A DNA stretch of 64,000 nt, taken from assembly GCF_019799965.1 (NCBI RefSeq), contig NZ_JABGCJ010000007.1, positions 230,169 to 294,168 of the forward strand, written 5' to 3'. Within the stretch, counting starts at the first letter, position 1. Each line of letters begins with the position of its first letter. Below are positions 34,044-42,565 of this stretch, one piece after another. The translations under genes were made by a program, and so were the position numbers. This DNA comes from Modestobacter italicus (GTDB taxonomy: Bacteria; Actinomycetota; Actinomycetes; Mycobacteriales; Geodermatophilaceae). The notes beneath the pieces are model-generated. The model was given only the letters and a program-made list of their open reading frames with translations, was not told the origin of the DNA and made no database searches.

Positions 34044-34082
34044 GTACGACGTCGTCGTACCGGGTGAGACCGCGCGTACGAC
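34044..34082. promoter_or_regulatory. Candidate IclR-family operator in the iclR-glpD intergenic region
   Basis: GTACGAC-GTC-GTCGTAC (34044-34060) is a perfect 7-bp inverted repeat with a 3-bp spacer. A third half-site GTACGAC lies at 34076-34082, 32 bp (about three helical turns) from the first. It sits between divergent iclR and glpD and shares its architecture with the site upstream of glpF. Confidence 0.55.
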
Positions 34083-34202
34083 CATGTCAGACAGCTCGCG
34101 TCGACGGGCCGACCGCGACCGACCTACCGTGGTCCCGGACGTGTGAACGGCAGCACATCGCCGGCCGGCACGTCGCAGCGGCAGCCACACCGAGGAGTTC
34201 GC

Positions 34203-35933
34203 ATGACGGCAGTACGCCCGCTCGGACCCGACCAGCGCGCCCAGTCCTGGGCCGAGCTGGTCAAGGGCGAGTTCGAGGTCCTGGTCATCGGCGGTGGGGT
34301 GACCGGCGCGGGCGTCGCGCTGGACGCCGCCACCCGCGGCCTGCGGACGGCGTTGGTCGAGGCCCGCGACTTCGCCAGCGGCACCTCCTCCCGCTCCTCC
34401 AAGCTCTTCCACGGCGGGCTGCGCTACCTGGAACAGTTCGACTTCGGGCTGGTCCGCGAGGCGCTGCACGAGCGCGACCTGTCGGTGAACCGGATCGCCC
34501 CGCACCTGGTCAAGCCGGTGCCGTTCCTCTACCCGCTGACCCACCGCGGCTGGGAGCGGCCCTACGTCACCGCCGGCCTGGCGCTCTACGACGGGCTGGC
34601 CCGCTTCGGGGCGCTGTCGGAGCCGATGCCGGGGCAGAAGCACCTCACCCGCACCGGCGCCCGGCGGATGTTCCCCGCACTGAAGCCCGATGCGCTGGTC
34701 GGCGCGGTCCGCTACTACGACGCGCAGGCCGACGACGCCCGGCACACCCTGACCGTGGCGCTGACGGCCGCCGCCTACGGCGCCACCGTGCTGAACTCCG
34801 CCGAGGTCGTCGCCTTCAACCACGCCGGTGGCCGGGTCGTCGGCGTCCGGGTGCGCGACGTGGAGACCGGGGAGGAGGTCGACGTCCGCAGCGAGGTGGT
34901 GGTCAACGCCACCGGCGTGTGGACCGACGACATCCAGACCCTGGTCGGCGGCCGCGGGCGGTTCCACGTGCGGGCCAGCAAGGGCGTGCACATCGTCGTC
35001 CCACGCGACCGGATCAACGGCGAGGCCGGGCTGATCCTGCGCACCGAGAAGTCGGTGCTGTTCGTCATCCCCTGGGGCAGCCACTGGATCGTCGGGACCA
35101 CCGACACCGACTGGGAGCTGGACAAGGCGCACCCGGCGGCGTCGAAGGCCGACATCGACTACATCCTCGAGCACGTCAACCGGGTGCTCGCCGTGCCGCT
35201 GACCCACGACGACATCACCGGTGTCTACGCCGGGCTGCGCCCACTGCTGTCCGGGGACAGCGAGATGACCAGCCAGCTGTCCCGTGAGCACGCGGTGGCC
35301 CGCCCGATGCCCGGCGTGATCGCGGTGGCCGGCGGCAAGTACACGACCTACCGGCCGATGGCGGCCGATGCCGTGGACGCGGTCGCCGAGGACGTGACCC
35401 GCACGGTGCCGCCGAGCGTCACCGAGAACATCCCGCTCGTCGGCGCCGAGGGCTACGCGGCGATGGTCAACTCCCTGGACGGGCTGTCCGAGCGGTGGGG
35501 CATCCCGCGGTTCCGCGCCGAGCACCTGATCAACCGGTTCGGCTCGCTGACCCCCGAGGTGCTGGCGCTGGCCGCCGACGCCCCCGAGCTGCTCGAGCCG
35601 GTGCCCGGTGCCGAGGAGTACCTGATGGTGGAGATGGTGTGGAGTTGCGTGCGCGAGGGCGCGCTGCACCTGGACGACCTGCTGGCCCGGCGCACCCGGA
35701 TCTCCATCGAGACCGCGCACCGCGGCGTCGACTCCGCCGAGCCGGTCGCCCGGGCCGTCGCCTCGGTGCTCGGCTGGGACGAGGCACGGATCACCAGCGA
35801 GGTGGAGAGCTACCGGGCCCGGGTGGAGGCCGAGCGCCGCTCGCAGGAGGCCGCCGACGACCAGGAGGCCGACGCCGCCCGGGTCGCCGCCCCGGACACC
35901 CGCGCCGTCGCCGTGGGCCGCGCCCTCGGCTGA
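34203..35933 (+). CDS. glpD: Glycerol-3-phosphate dehydrogenase (FAD, aerobic)
   Basis: 576 aa. FAD dinucleotide fold VLVIGGGVTGAGVALDAATRG at residues ~20-40, then ASGTSSRSSKLFHGGLRYLEQFDFGLVREAL, ATGVWTDDI, SKGVHIVVPR, IPWGSHWIVGTTDTDW and AGGKYTTYRPMA, in GlpD order. Oxidises glycerol-3-phosphate to DHAP at the membrane, feeding electrons to quinone. CGAGGAGTTC sets ATG 34203. A second variable C-terminal tail (EEAADDQEAD-like) is charged and probably unstructured. Confidence 0.95.
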   Translation: MTAVRPLGPDQRAQSWAELVKGEFEVLVIGGGVTGAGVALDAATRGLRTALVEARDFASGTSSRSSKLFHGGLRYLEQFDFGLVREALHERDLSVNRIAPHLVKPVPFLYPLTHRGWERPYVTAGLALYDGLARFGALSEPMPGQKHLTRTGARRMFPALKPDALVGAVRYYDAQADDARHTLTVALTAAAYGATVLNSAEVVAFNHAGGRVVGVRVRDVETGEEVDVRSEVVVNATGVWTDDIQTLVGGRGRFHVRASKGVHIVVPRDRINGEAGLILRTEKSVLFVIPWGSHWIVGTTDTDWELDKAHPAASKADIDYILEHVNRVLAVPLTHDDITGVYAGLRPLLSGDSEMTSQLSREHAVARPMPGVIAVAGGKYTTYRPMAADAVDAVAEDVTRTVPPSVTENIPLVGAEGYAAMVNSLDGLSERWGIPRFRAEHLINRFGSLTPEVLALAADAPELLEPVPGAEEYLMVEMVWSCVREGALHLDDLLARRTRISIETAHRGVDSAEPVARAVASVLGWDEARITSEVESYRARVEAERRSQEAADDQEADAARVAAPDTRAVAVGRALG

Positions 35934-35950
35934 TCCGAGCGCACCCGACC

Positions 35951-35985
35951 GAGGCCGTCGTCCCCTGACCGGGGGCGGCGGCCTC
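35951..35985 (+). terminator. Hairpin terminator after glpD
   Basis: GAGGCCGTCGTCCCC pairs with GGGGGCGGCGGCCTC across the 5-nt loop TGACC, with two G-U wobbles. It begins 18 nt after the glpD stop. No U-tract. Confidence 0.65.
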
Positions 35986-36047
35986 GTCGCATCTCCGGCC
36001 CCGGAGGCAACGGACGTCACACCCGTCTCGAGTTCTCGATGCACTGG

Positions 36048-36062
36048 TGTATCCAATACAGT
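36048..36062 (+). promoter_or_regulatory. TetR operator overlapping the -10 of tetR-MMPL
   Basis: TGTAT-CCA-ATACA (36048-36060) is an inverted repeat that overlaps TACAGT (36057-36062), a -10 candidate 8 nt before GTG 36071. A repressor bound here would block its own leaderless promoter. Confidence 0.5.
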
Positions 36063-36070
36063 CCTGCATC

Positions 36071-36697
36071 GTGACCGCCACGGACCTCGACCGGCCCAAG
36101 CGCCGTCGTGAGGTCACCGTGGAGCTCCTGCTGGACGCCGCCCTGGAGACCTTCGCCGAGCAGGGCTTCGCCGCCGCGAGCGTCGAGGACATCTGCCGCC
36201 GCGGTGGCTTCAGCCGCGGCGCCTTCTACTCCAGCTTCCGCACCAAGGACGAGCTGTTCGAGGCGCTGATGACCCGGGAGGTCGACCGCGACCTCACCCG
36301 GGTCGCCGAGCTGCTCACCGGCCTGGCCGACGAGCCCGACCCGCTCGCTGCCGCCGTCGACCGGGTGCTCGGTGCCTTCCGGTGCGACCGCACCTGGGCG
36401 CTGGTGGTCAGCGAGTACACGCTGCACGCCGCCCGGAACCCCGAGGCCGCCGAGGTGCTGCGCCGGCACGACGACCAGGTCGGCAGCCGGCTGGCCGAGC
36501 TGGTCGACCGGATGGCCGCCGAGGCCGGGCTGGCCTTCGCGCTGCCGGCCGCCGACCTCATCGGCGCGGCCACCGCACTGCTGACCGGGTTCAACGCCAT
36601 GTCGCTCACCGCGCACGGCGACCTCGAGCCCCTGCGCCGCACCGCCCTGCTCTCGCTCGTCCGCGGCGCGGTGTCGACCGCTCCGCCCACCCCCTGA
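36071..36697 (+). CDS. TetR/AcrR-family regulator
   Basis: 208 aa from GTG 36071. The N-terminal helix-turn-helix reads TVELLLDAALETFAEQGFAAASVEDICRRGGFSRGAFYSSFRTKDELFEALM. The C-terminal ligand pocket is helical and not diagnostic. The start is supported by the -10 element 8 nt upstream; the in-frame ATG 36047 lies inside the operator. It precedes the MMPL exporter by 23 bp and most likely represses it. Confidence 0.87.
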   Translation: MTATDLDRPKRRREVTVELLLDAALETFAEQGFAAASVEDICRRGGFSRGAFYSSFRTKDELFEALMTREVDRDLTRVAELLTGLADEPDPLAAAVDRVLGAFRCDRTWALVVSEYTLHAARNPEAAEVLRRHDDQVGSRLAELVDRMAAEAGLAFALPAADLIGAATALLTGFNAMSLTAHGDLEPLRRTALLSLVRGAVSTAPPTP

Positions 36698-36720
36698 CCC
36701 GGCCCGATCCAGGAGAACCG

Positions 36721-38961
36721 ATGTCCACCCTGCTCTACCGGCTGGGCCGCGCGGCCTACCGCCGTCGCGTGCTCTTCACCGCCGCCTGGGTGGCGGTGCT
36801 GGGGATCGTCGTCGCCCTCTTCCTGACCATCGGCGGGGAGTTCGACGACGAGTTCACCATCCCCGGCTCGGAGTCCCAGGCCGCCCTCGACCGGCTCGAC
36901 GAGGTCTCCCAGGCGGCGGCGGGAGCGAGCGCCCAGCTGGTGTTCATCGCCCCCGAGGGCGCCACGGTCGCCGACCCGCAGTACGCGGCGGCGATCGGGG
37001 AGACGGTCGCCGCGGCCGGGCAGGTCGACCAGGTCGCCGCCGTCCAGGACCCCTTCACCACCCAGTCGATCAGCCCGGACGGGCGCGCGGCGCTGGCTCC
37101 GGTGCAGTACGCGGTGCAGGCCGACGGGCTGGGCGAGAACGCGCTCGAGGAGCTGCAGGCCGCCACCACCGCGGCGACCGAGGCCGGCATGGAGGTCGAG
37201 GTCGGCGGCGGTGCCTTCGCCACCGGTGCGGTCACCGTCGGCCCGCTGGAGCTCGTCGGCGTCCTGGTCGCCGTCCTGGTGCTGGTCATCACCTTCGGCT
37301 CGCTGCTCGCCGCCGGGATGAACCTGCTGACCGCGCTGGTCGGGGTGGCCATCGGGCTCACCGGGCTGCTGGCGATGTCCGGGGTGATCACGCTGTCCTC
37401 GACCGCCCCCACCCTGGCGTTGATGATCGGCCTGGCGGTCGGGATCGACTACACGCTGTTCATCCTGTCCCGGCACCGCTCCCAGCTGGCCGCCGGGATG
37501 GACCCGGAGGAGTCGGCCGGGCGGGCCGCCGGCACCGCCGGCTCCGCCGTCGTCTTCGCCGGCCTGACCGTGATCATCGCGCTGTCCGGCCTCGCGGTCG
37601 TCGGCATCCCCTTCCTCACCGTGATGGGCCTGGGCGCCGCCGGCACCGTGCTGGTCGCCGTCCTGGTCGCGCTCACCCTGCTGCCCGCGCTGCTCGGCTT
37701 CGCCGGCGCCCGGCTGGTGCCCAAGCCCGGGTCCCGCGCCGCCCGCCGCGAGCAGGCGCTCGCCGAGCACGCCGGCACCCCGGCGCGCACCGGTGGCGCC
37801 CGCTGGGCCGCGTTCGTCACCCGCCGCCCGCTGCTCACCGTGCTGGTCACCGTCGTCGGCCTGCTGGTGGTCGCGATCCCGGCGCTGCAGCTGCGGCTGG
37901 CCCTGCCCGACGCCAGCACCGCGCCCGAGGAGAGCACCACCCGCCAGGCCTACGACGCGGTCAGCGAGTTCTTCGGCCCCGGGCTCAACGGCCCGCTCAT
38001 CGTCTTCCTCGACGGCCTGGACCCGGCGACCGCCGAGCAGACCGCCAACGAGGCCGCCGCGGCGATCGGCGGCACCCCGACCGGCCAGCCCGGCGAGTTC
38101 ACCGGCGGGCTGGACGACGTGGCCTACGCCGCCCCGCAGCTGCTCGCCGACGGCACCGCCGCGATCGTCCAGGTGGTGCCGGAGAGCGGCCCGCAGGACG
38201 AGGCCACCACCCAGCTGGTCGCCGACCTGCGCGAGCTCGGCGACGACCTGGTGTCCGACACCGGCGCCGACGTCACCGTCACCGGGCAGACCGCGGTCGC
38301 CATCGACGTCTCCGACCGGCTGGCCGGCGCGCTGCTGCCGTTCACCCTGGTCGTGGTCGGCCTGGCGCTGGTCCTGCTGCTGCTGGTCTTCCGCTCCGTC
38401 CTGGTGCCGATCAAGGCCGCGCTGGGCTTCCTGCTCTCGGTGGCCGCCTCGTTCGGCGCCGTGGTCGCCGTCTTCCAGTGGGGCTGGCTGATGGACCTCT
38501 TCGGCGTGCCGGCCACCGGCCCGGTGATCAGCTTCATGCCGATCCTGCTGATGGCCGTGCTCTTCGGCCTGGCGATGGACTACGAGGTCTTCCTGGTCTC
38601 CCGGATGCGCGAGGAGTTCGTGCACGGCGGCGCGCCGCGGGAGTCGGTCGTCGCCGGCATGCGGCACGCGTCGCGGGTCGTCGTCGCCGCCGCGCTGATC
38701 ATGTTCTCGGTGTTCGGCAGCTTCGTGACCATCGAGGACGTCACGGTCAAGGCGATCGCCTTCGGCCTGGCCGTCGGCGTGCTGGTGGACGCCTTCGTCG
38801 TCCGGATGACGCTGGTGCCGGCGGTGCTCGCGCTGCTGGGCCGCTCGGCCTGGTGGCTGCCGCGCTGGCTGGACCGGGCGCTGCCCGACCTGGACGTCGA
38901 GGGCGCGAAGCTGAGCCGCACGGTCGAGACCGAGCGCACCCCGGAGCCGGTCGCCGGCTGA
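36721..38961 (+). CDS. MMPL-family (RND-type) membrane transporter
   Basis: 746 aa. Two repeats, each with one helix, a large periplasmic loop and five further helices. Proton-relay-type segments ALMIGLAVGIDYTLFILSRHR and LFGLAMDYEVFLVSRMREEF are the MMPL signature. AGGAGAACC precedes ATG 36721. Probably exports a lipid, antibiotic or similar hydrophobic compound under control of the upstream TetR; the substrate is not deducible. No peptide-synthase or lipid gene is adjacent. Confidence 0.93.
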   Translation: MSTLLYRLGRAAYRRRVLFTAAWVAVLGIVVALFLTIGGEFDDEFTIPGSESQAALDRLDEVSQAAAGASAQLVFIAPEGATVADPQYAAAIGETVAAAGQVDQVAAVQDPFTTQSISPDGRAALAPVQYAVQADGLGENALEELQAATTAATEAGMEVEVGGGAFATGAVTVGPLELVGVLVAVLVLVITFGSLLAAGMNLLTALVGVAIGLTGLLAMSGVITLSSTAPTLALMIGLAVGIDYTLFILSRHRSQLAAGMDPEESAGRAAGTAGSAVVFAGLTVIIALSGLAVVGIPFLTVMGLGAAGTVLVAVLVALTLLPALLGFAGARLVPKPGSRAARREQALAEHAGTPARTGGARWAAFVTRRPLLTVLVTVVGLLVVAIPALQLRLALPDASTAPEESTTRQAYDAVSEFFGPGLNGPLIVFLDGLDPATAEQTANEAAAAIGGTPTGQPGEFTGGLDDVAYAAPQLLADGTAAIVQVVPESGPQDEATTQLVADLRELGDDLVSDTGADVTVTGQTAVAIDVSDRLAGALLPFTLVVVGLALVLLLLVFRSVLVPIKAALGFLLSVAASFGAVVAVFQWGWLMDLFGVPATGPVISFMPILLMAVLFGLAMDYEVFLVSRMREEFVHGGAPRESVVAGMRHASRVVVAAALIMFSVFGSFVTIEDVTVKAIAFGLAVGVLVDAFVVRMTLVPAVLALLGRSAWWLPRWLDRALPDLDVEGAKLSRTVETERTPEPVAG

Positions 38962-38994
38962 GCGCGGGGCAGGGGTGCGGGCCATGATCGGCCC

Positions 38995-40083
38995 ATGAGC
39001 GCCCCTGCCCCGGACGTCGTCGGCCTGCTGCGCGAGCTGGTCGCCACCCCCACCGTCTCCGGCGACGCCGCCGCCCAGCGCGGCGTGCTCGGCACGGTCA
39101 CCGACGTGCTGACCGCCGCCGCCCCGCACCTGCGGGTGCAGTCCGGCACCGACGCCGACCAGCCCTGGACGCTGCTCACCTCCCCCACCGACCCGGCGCG
39201 GCCCCGGCTGCTGGTGGCCTGCCACGTCGACACCGTGCCGGCCGCCGAGCCGGGCAGCTGGCAGCGCGACCCGTTCGGGGCCGAGCTGGACGACGGCCGG
39301 GTCTGGGGCCGGGGCGGTTCGGACATGAAGGCCGGCGTCGTGGCCGCGGTCGCCGCGCTCGCCGGTGCGGACCCGGGGACGCCGGTCGCGCTGCTGCTCA
39401 CCAGCGACGAGGAGATCGGCTCCCGGGGCGCCGCCGCCGCGGCCGCCGCGGTGGCCGACCTGAGCGTCGGCGCCGTCGTCGTCCCGGAGGCGACCGGCAA
39501 CCGGGTGGTGCTGGGCCACCGCGGCGCGCTGTGGCTGGCCGTGCGGGCCCGCGGTGTCGCCGCCCACGGCAGCACTCCCGAGCGCGGGCACAACGCGCTG
39601 CTGGACCTGGTCGCGGTCCTCGGCCGGGCCGGTGAGGAGCTGCCGCTGGCCAGCGAGCCGTTCCTGGGCACCGAGACCTGGAACCCCGGCGTGCTGCGCA
39701 GCGGCACGGTGCCCAACGTCGTCCCGGACCGGGCCGAGGCGGTGATCGACCAGCGCACCGTCGGCGGGGGTGGCGCGCTGCTGGACTGGTGGCGCGCACA
39801 GCCGGAGGTGGCCGAGGTGGACGTGCTGGTCGACCTCGCCCCGGTGCGCACCGACCGCGACGACCCGTGGGTGGCCGCCCTGCCGGCGGGGGTCGAACCT
39901 GCCCCGGCCACCTACTTCACCGACGCCTCGGTGCTCCGCCCGGTCGTGGGACCGGCCCCGATCGTGGTCTGGGGCCCGGGCACGCCGGCGGTGATGCACG
40001 CGGTGGACGAGTACGTCGAGGTCGTCGAGGTGCAGCAGGCGGCGGCCGCCTTCACCGACGTGCTCACCCGCTGGCCGGCATGA
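38995..40083 (+). CDS. M20-family metallopeptidase (ArgE/DapE-like)
   Basis: 362 aa. Zinc-site motifs LLVACHVDTVP, GRGGSDMKAGVVAAVAAL, TSDEEIGSRGA and PEATGNRVVLGHRGALWL, and a dimerisation insert, are characteristic of M20 deacylases. DapE (lysine/peptidoglycan pathway) is the nearest named member. But the adjacent hydrolase, HMG-CoA-lyase-like and flavin-reductase genes do not point to lysine synthesis, so I leave the substrate open. CATGAT lies 6 nt before ATG 38995, a weak leaderless -10. Confidence 0.82.
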   Translation: MSAPAPDVVGLLRELVATPTVSGDAAAQRGVLGTVTDVLTAAAPHLRVQSGTDADQPWTLLTSPTDPARPRLLVACHVDTVPAAEPGSWQRDPFGAELDDGRVWGRGGSDMKAGVVAAVAALAGADPGTPVALLLTSDEEIGSRGAAAAAAAVADLSVGAVVVPEATGNRVVLGHRGALWLAVRARGVAAHGSTPERGHNALLDLVAVLGRAGEELPLASEPFLGTETWNPGVLRSGTVPNVVPDRAEAVIDQRTVGGGGALLDWWRAQPEVAEVDVLVDLAPVRTDRDDPWVAALPAGVEPAPATYFTDASVLRPVVGPAPIVVWGPGTPAVMHAVDEYVEVVEVQQAAAAFTDVLTRWPA

Positions 40084-40955
40084 CGACGTTCCACGTGGAA
40101 CCGGGCTGGGTGGCCGAGCACGTGGCGGTGGCAGCCGGGGTGGCCCTGTACTCCGCCCGCACCGCCGGGCCGGCCGACCGCACGCTGCTGGTGGTGCACG
40201 GCGGACCGGACTGGGACGGCAGCTATCTCCGGGACCCCCTCGACCGGCTGGCGCCCGCCCACCGGGTGGTGGTCCCGGACCTGCGGGGCTGCGGGCGGTC
40301 GACCACCGGCCTGCCGCCGGGCGCCTGCACGCCGGACGCGGTGGTCGGGGACCTGGTCACCCTCGTCGACGTCCTGGGCGGTGGGCCGGTCGACGTCCTC
40401 GGCTTCTCCTGGGGCGGGCTGATCGCCCAGCGGCTGGCCGACGCGGCGCCGGACCGGGTCCGGCGGCTGGTGCTCGCCTCGACCAGCGTGCTCCCGGTGG
40501 ACGAGGCGCAGTTCGGGGACTGGCCGGAGCGGACCCGCCGCCGGGCGGCCGAAGCGGCTGTCTGGGCGGATCCGGCCCGGGCGGGTCCGGCGCTCGCCCG
40601 GGCCGCGGCGCTGGCCGGTGCGCCGGCGAACGTCTGGCGGGCCGAGGCGCTGCCCGGCTGGCTCGACCGCCTGGCCGCGGTGCGGTTCTCCGGCGACTGG
40701 CTCGCCGCCTGGCGGGCCACCGGGGCGCTGCCCTCGCCCCGGCTGCCCGACCCGGTCGCGCGGCTGGCGGCCACCGGCACGCCGGTCCTGCTGCTGCACG
40801 GGCGGCAGGACATGGTGTTCCCGGCCGCGCTGGCCGAAGAGGCGGCGGCCCGGCTGCCCGACGCCCGGTCCGTGCTGGTCGAGGAGGCCGGGCACATGGC
40901 CCACGTGGACCAGCCGGAGCCGTGGCTCGCCGCCGTCCGGGAGTTCCTCGGCTGA
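40080..40955 (+). CDS. Alpha/beta hydrolase, proline-iminopeptidase-like (S33)
   Basis: 291 aa. LLVVHGGPDWDGSYL (oxyanion loop), VPDLRGCGRS, nucleophile elbow GFSWGGLIA (Ser), late Asp HGRQDMVFP and His EAGHMAHVDQP complete the catalytic triad. ATG 40080 overlaps the M20 stop (ATGA), so the two are coupled. A parS-like palindrome encodes FHVE in its first codons. Confidence 0.85.
   Translation: MTTFHVEPGWVAEHVAVAAGVALYSARTAGPADRTLLVVHGGPDWDGSYLRDPLDRLAPAHRVVVPDLRGCGRSTTGLPPGACTPDAVVGDLVTLVDVLGGGPVDVLGFSWGGLIAQRLADAAPDRVRRLVLASTSVLPVDEAQFGDWPERTRRRAAEAAVWADPARAGPALARAAALAGAPANVWRAEALPGWLDRLAAVRFSGDWLAAWRATGALPSPRLPDPVARLAATGTPVLLLHGRQDMVFPAALAEEAAARLPDARSVLVEEAGHMAHVDQPEPWLAAVREFLG
40088..40101. 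other. parS-like palindrome
   Basis: GTTCCACGTGGAAC, identical to the sites at 18054 and 50945. It lies in codons 3-8 of the hydrolase gene, where an N-terminal extension can tolerate it. Confidence 0.65.
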
Positions 40956-40995
40956 ACGGGGCATCATGCTCAGCGACGACGGCGAGGAGGCCGAT

Positions 40996-41934
40996 GTGAA
41001 CGAGTTCGACCTGGTGCTGCCCACGGCCGTGGACGTGCGGGAGGTGGGCATGCGCGACGGCCTCCAGCTGGAGGACCCGCTGCCGCTGGCCGACAAGCTG
41101 GCCATGCTCGAGGCCCTGGTGGCCACCGGCGTCCGCCGGATCGAGGTGACCTCCTTCGTCTCCCCGAATGCCGTGCCCGCGCTGGCCGACGCCGACCAGG
41201 TCGCCGCCGAGCTGCACCGCTTCGACGGGGTGCACTTCTCCGCGCTGGTCGCCAACCCCCGCGGCGCGGTGCGGGCGGTCGACGCCGGCATCGCCCACCT
41301 GGAGTACGTCGTCTCCGCCGCCGACTCGCACAGCCGCGCCAACGCCGGCCGCAGCACCGCCGAGGCGGTGGGCGCGGTCGCCGAGATCGCCGAGCTCGCC
41401 CACGGCGCCGGCGGCTCGCTCGAGGTCATCGTCGCCACCGCCTGGGACTGCCCCTTCGACGGCCGCACCCCGGTGGCCCGCACCGTCGACGTCACCCGGG
41501 CCGCGGTCACCGCCGGGGCCGACCAGCTCTGCCTGGGCGACACCATCGGCACCACGACGCCCCTGCGGGTGGTCCGGCTGATCGACGAGGTCCGCCGCGC
41601 CTGCCCCGGCACGCCGCTGGGCGTGCACTTCCACGACACCCGCGGCACCGGCCAGGCCAACGCCCTCGCCGCGCTGCAGGCCGGCATCACCCAGCTCGAC
41701 GCCTCCGTCGGTGGTCTCGGCGGCTGCCCGTTCGCGCCGGGCGCCAGCGGCAACATCGCCACCGAGGAGCTCGTCTACTGGCTGGCCGACGCCGACGTCG
41801 CCACCGGCATCGACCTCGACGCCGTGCTGGCCGCGGCGGCGGTCACCGAACGGGCGGTCGGCCACGAGCTGCCCAGCTCCCTGTACCGGGCCGGCGGGCG
41901 CAACCAGCCGCGGGGTGCCGTCGTCCCGGCGTGA
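40996..41934 (+). CDS. Hydroxymethylglutaryl-CoA lyase-like enzyme
   Basis: 312 aa TIM-barrel lyase. VGMRDGLQ, IEVTSFVSPNAVPALADADQV, GDTIGTTTPLRVVRLIDEV, GVHFHDTRGTGQANALAAL and the Cys-containing loop GGLGGCPFAPGASGNIATEELVY identify it as an HMG-CoA lyase, which splits HMG-CoA to acetoacetate and acetyl-CoA in leucine and ketone-body catabolism. GTG 40996 has the perfect site GAGGAGGCC upstream; ATG 40966 would add ten poor residues. No acyl-CoA dehydrogenase or carboxylase is adjacent. Confidence 0.9.
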   Translation: MNEFDLVLPTAVDVREVGMRDGLQLEDPLPLADKLAMLEALVATGVRRIEVTSFVSPNAVPALADADQVAAELHRFDGVHFSALVANPRGAVRAVDAGIAHLEYVVSAADSHSRANAGRSTAEAVGAVAEIAELAHGAGGSLEVIVATAWDCPFDGRTPVARTVDVTRAAVTAGADQLCLGDTIGTTTPLRVVRLIDEVRRACPGTPLGVHFHDTRGTGQANALAALQAGITQLDASVGGLGGCPFAPGASGNIATEELVYWLADADVATGIDLDAVLAAAAVTERAVGHELPSSLYRAGGRNQPRGAVVPA

Positions 41935-41981
41935 CGGCCCGCACGGTGCCCCGTCCGGCAGGGCGTGATGGGATCGACGAC

Positions 41982-42515
41982 GTGAGTGCAGACGCGGCGG
42001 GTCCCCCGCCCCAGGTGGTCGACCCCCGGCTGATGCGCGACGTGCTGGGGCACTTCGTCTCCGGGGTCACGGTCGTGACCGCGATGGCCTCCGACGGGCC
42101 GGTCGGCTTCACCTGCCAGTCGTTCAGCTCGCTGTCGCTGGACCCGCCGCTGGTCGCCTTCGCCCCCGCCCGCACGTCCCGCACCTGGCCCCGGCTGCGC
42201 GAGGCGGGCCGGTTCTGCGTGAACGTGCTGGCCGAGGAGCAGAGCCACCTGTCCCGCCAGTTCGCCCGCTCCGGTGCCGACAAGTACGCGGGTGTGGCCT
42301 GGACGCCCAGCCCGCACGGCTCCCCCGTGCTGGACGACGTGGTGGCCTGGATCGACAGCGAGCTGTGGGCGGAGTACGACGGCGGCGACCACACGATCGT
42401 CGTCGCCCGGGTGCTCGACCTGGGCGCCGACGCCGCCCGCACCCCGCTGCTGTTCCACCGCGGCGCCTACGGCCTGCAGGCCGCCCTCCTCGACCCCGAG
42501 GTCCGCGGGGACTGA
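41982..42515 (+). CDS. Flavin reductase-domain protein
   Basis: 177 aa. Family core: RLMRDVLGHFVSGVTVVTAMASDGPVGFTCQSFSSLSLDPPLVAFAPARTSRTW, then FCVNVLAEEQSHLSRQFARSGADKYAGVAW. These are HpaC/DIM6-type NAD(P)H:flavin oxidoreductases, partners of two-component monooxygenases. GTG 41982 is preferred because TGGGAT lies 7 nt upstream; GTG 41931 overlapping the HMGL stop is possible. No monooxygenase partner is adjacent. Confidence 0.87.
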   Translation: MSADAAGPPPQVVDPRLMRDVLGHFVSGVTVVTAMASDGPVGFTCQSFSSLSLDPPLVAFAPARTSRTWPRLREAGRFCVNVLAEEQSHLSRQFARSGADKYAGVAWTPSPHGSPVLDDVVAWIDSELWAEYDGGDHTIVVARVLDLGADAARTPLLFHRGAYGLQAALLDPEVRGD

Positions 42516-42532
42516 GGGAACGTGCCGGCCCG

Positions 42533-42548
42533 GCCCCCTCGCAGGGGG
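42533..42548. terminator. Short hairpin between convergent genes
   Basis: CCCCCT (42534-42539) can pair with AGGGGG (42543-42548) across a CGC loop, between the flavin-reductase stop and the LOV-phosphatase stop. Only a 6-bp stem, so weak evidence. Confidence 0.35.
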
Positions 42549-42565
42549 GGCGAGGAGGTCCTTCC

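Noticed and set aside
34961-34974. Additional parS site (GTTCCACGTGCGGG) in glpD
   Set aside because: Only the left half matches, and the bases encode a conserved GlpD segment (FHVRASKG).
36226-39999. A 1257-codon minus-strand open frame over tetR, MMPL and the M20 gene
   Set aside because: Composition is Gly/Arg/Asp-rich with no domain; it is the antisense shadow of three recognised genes in very high-GC DNA.
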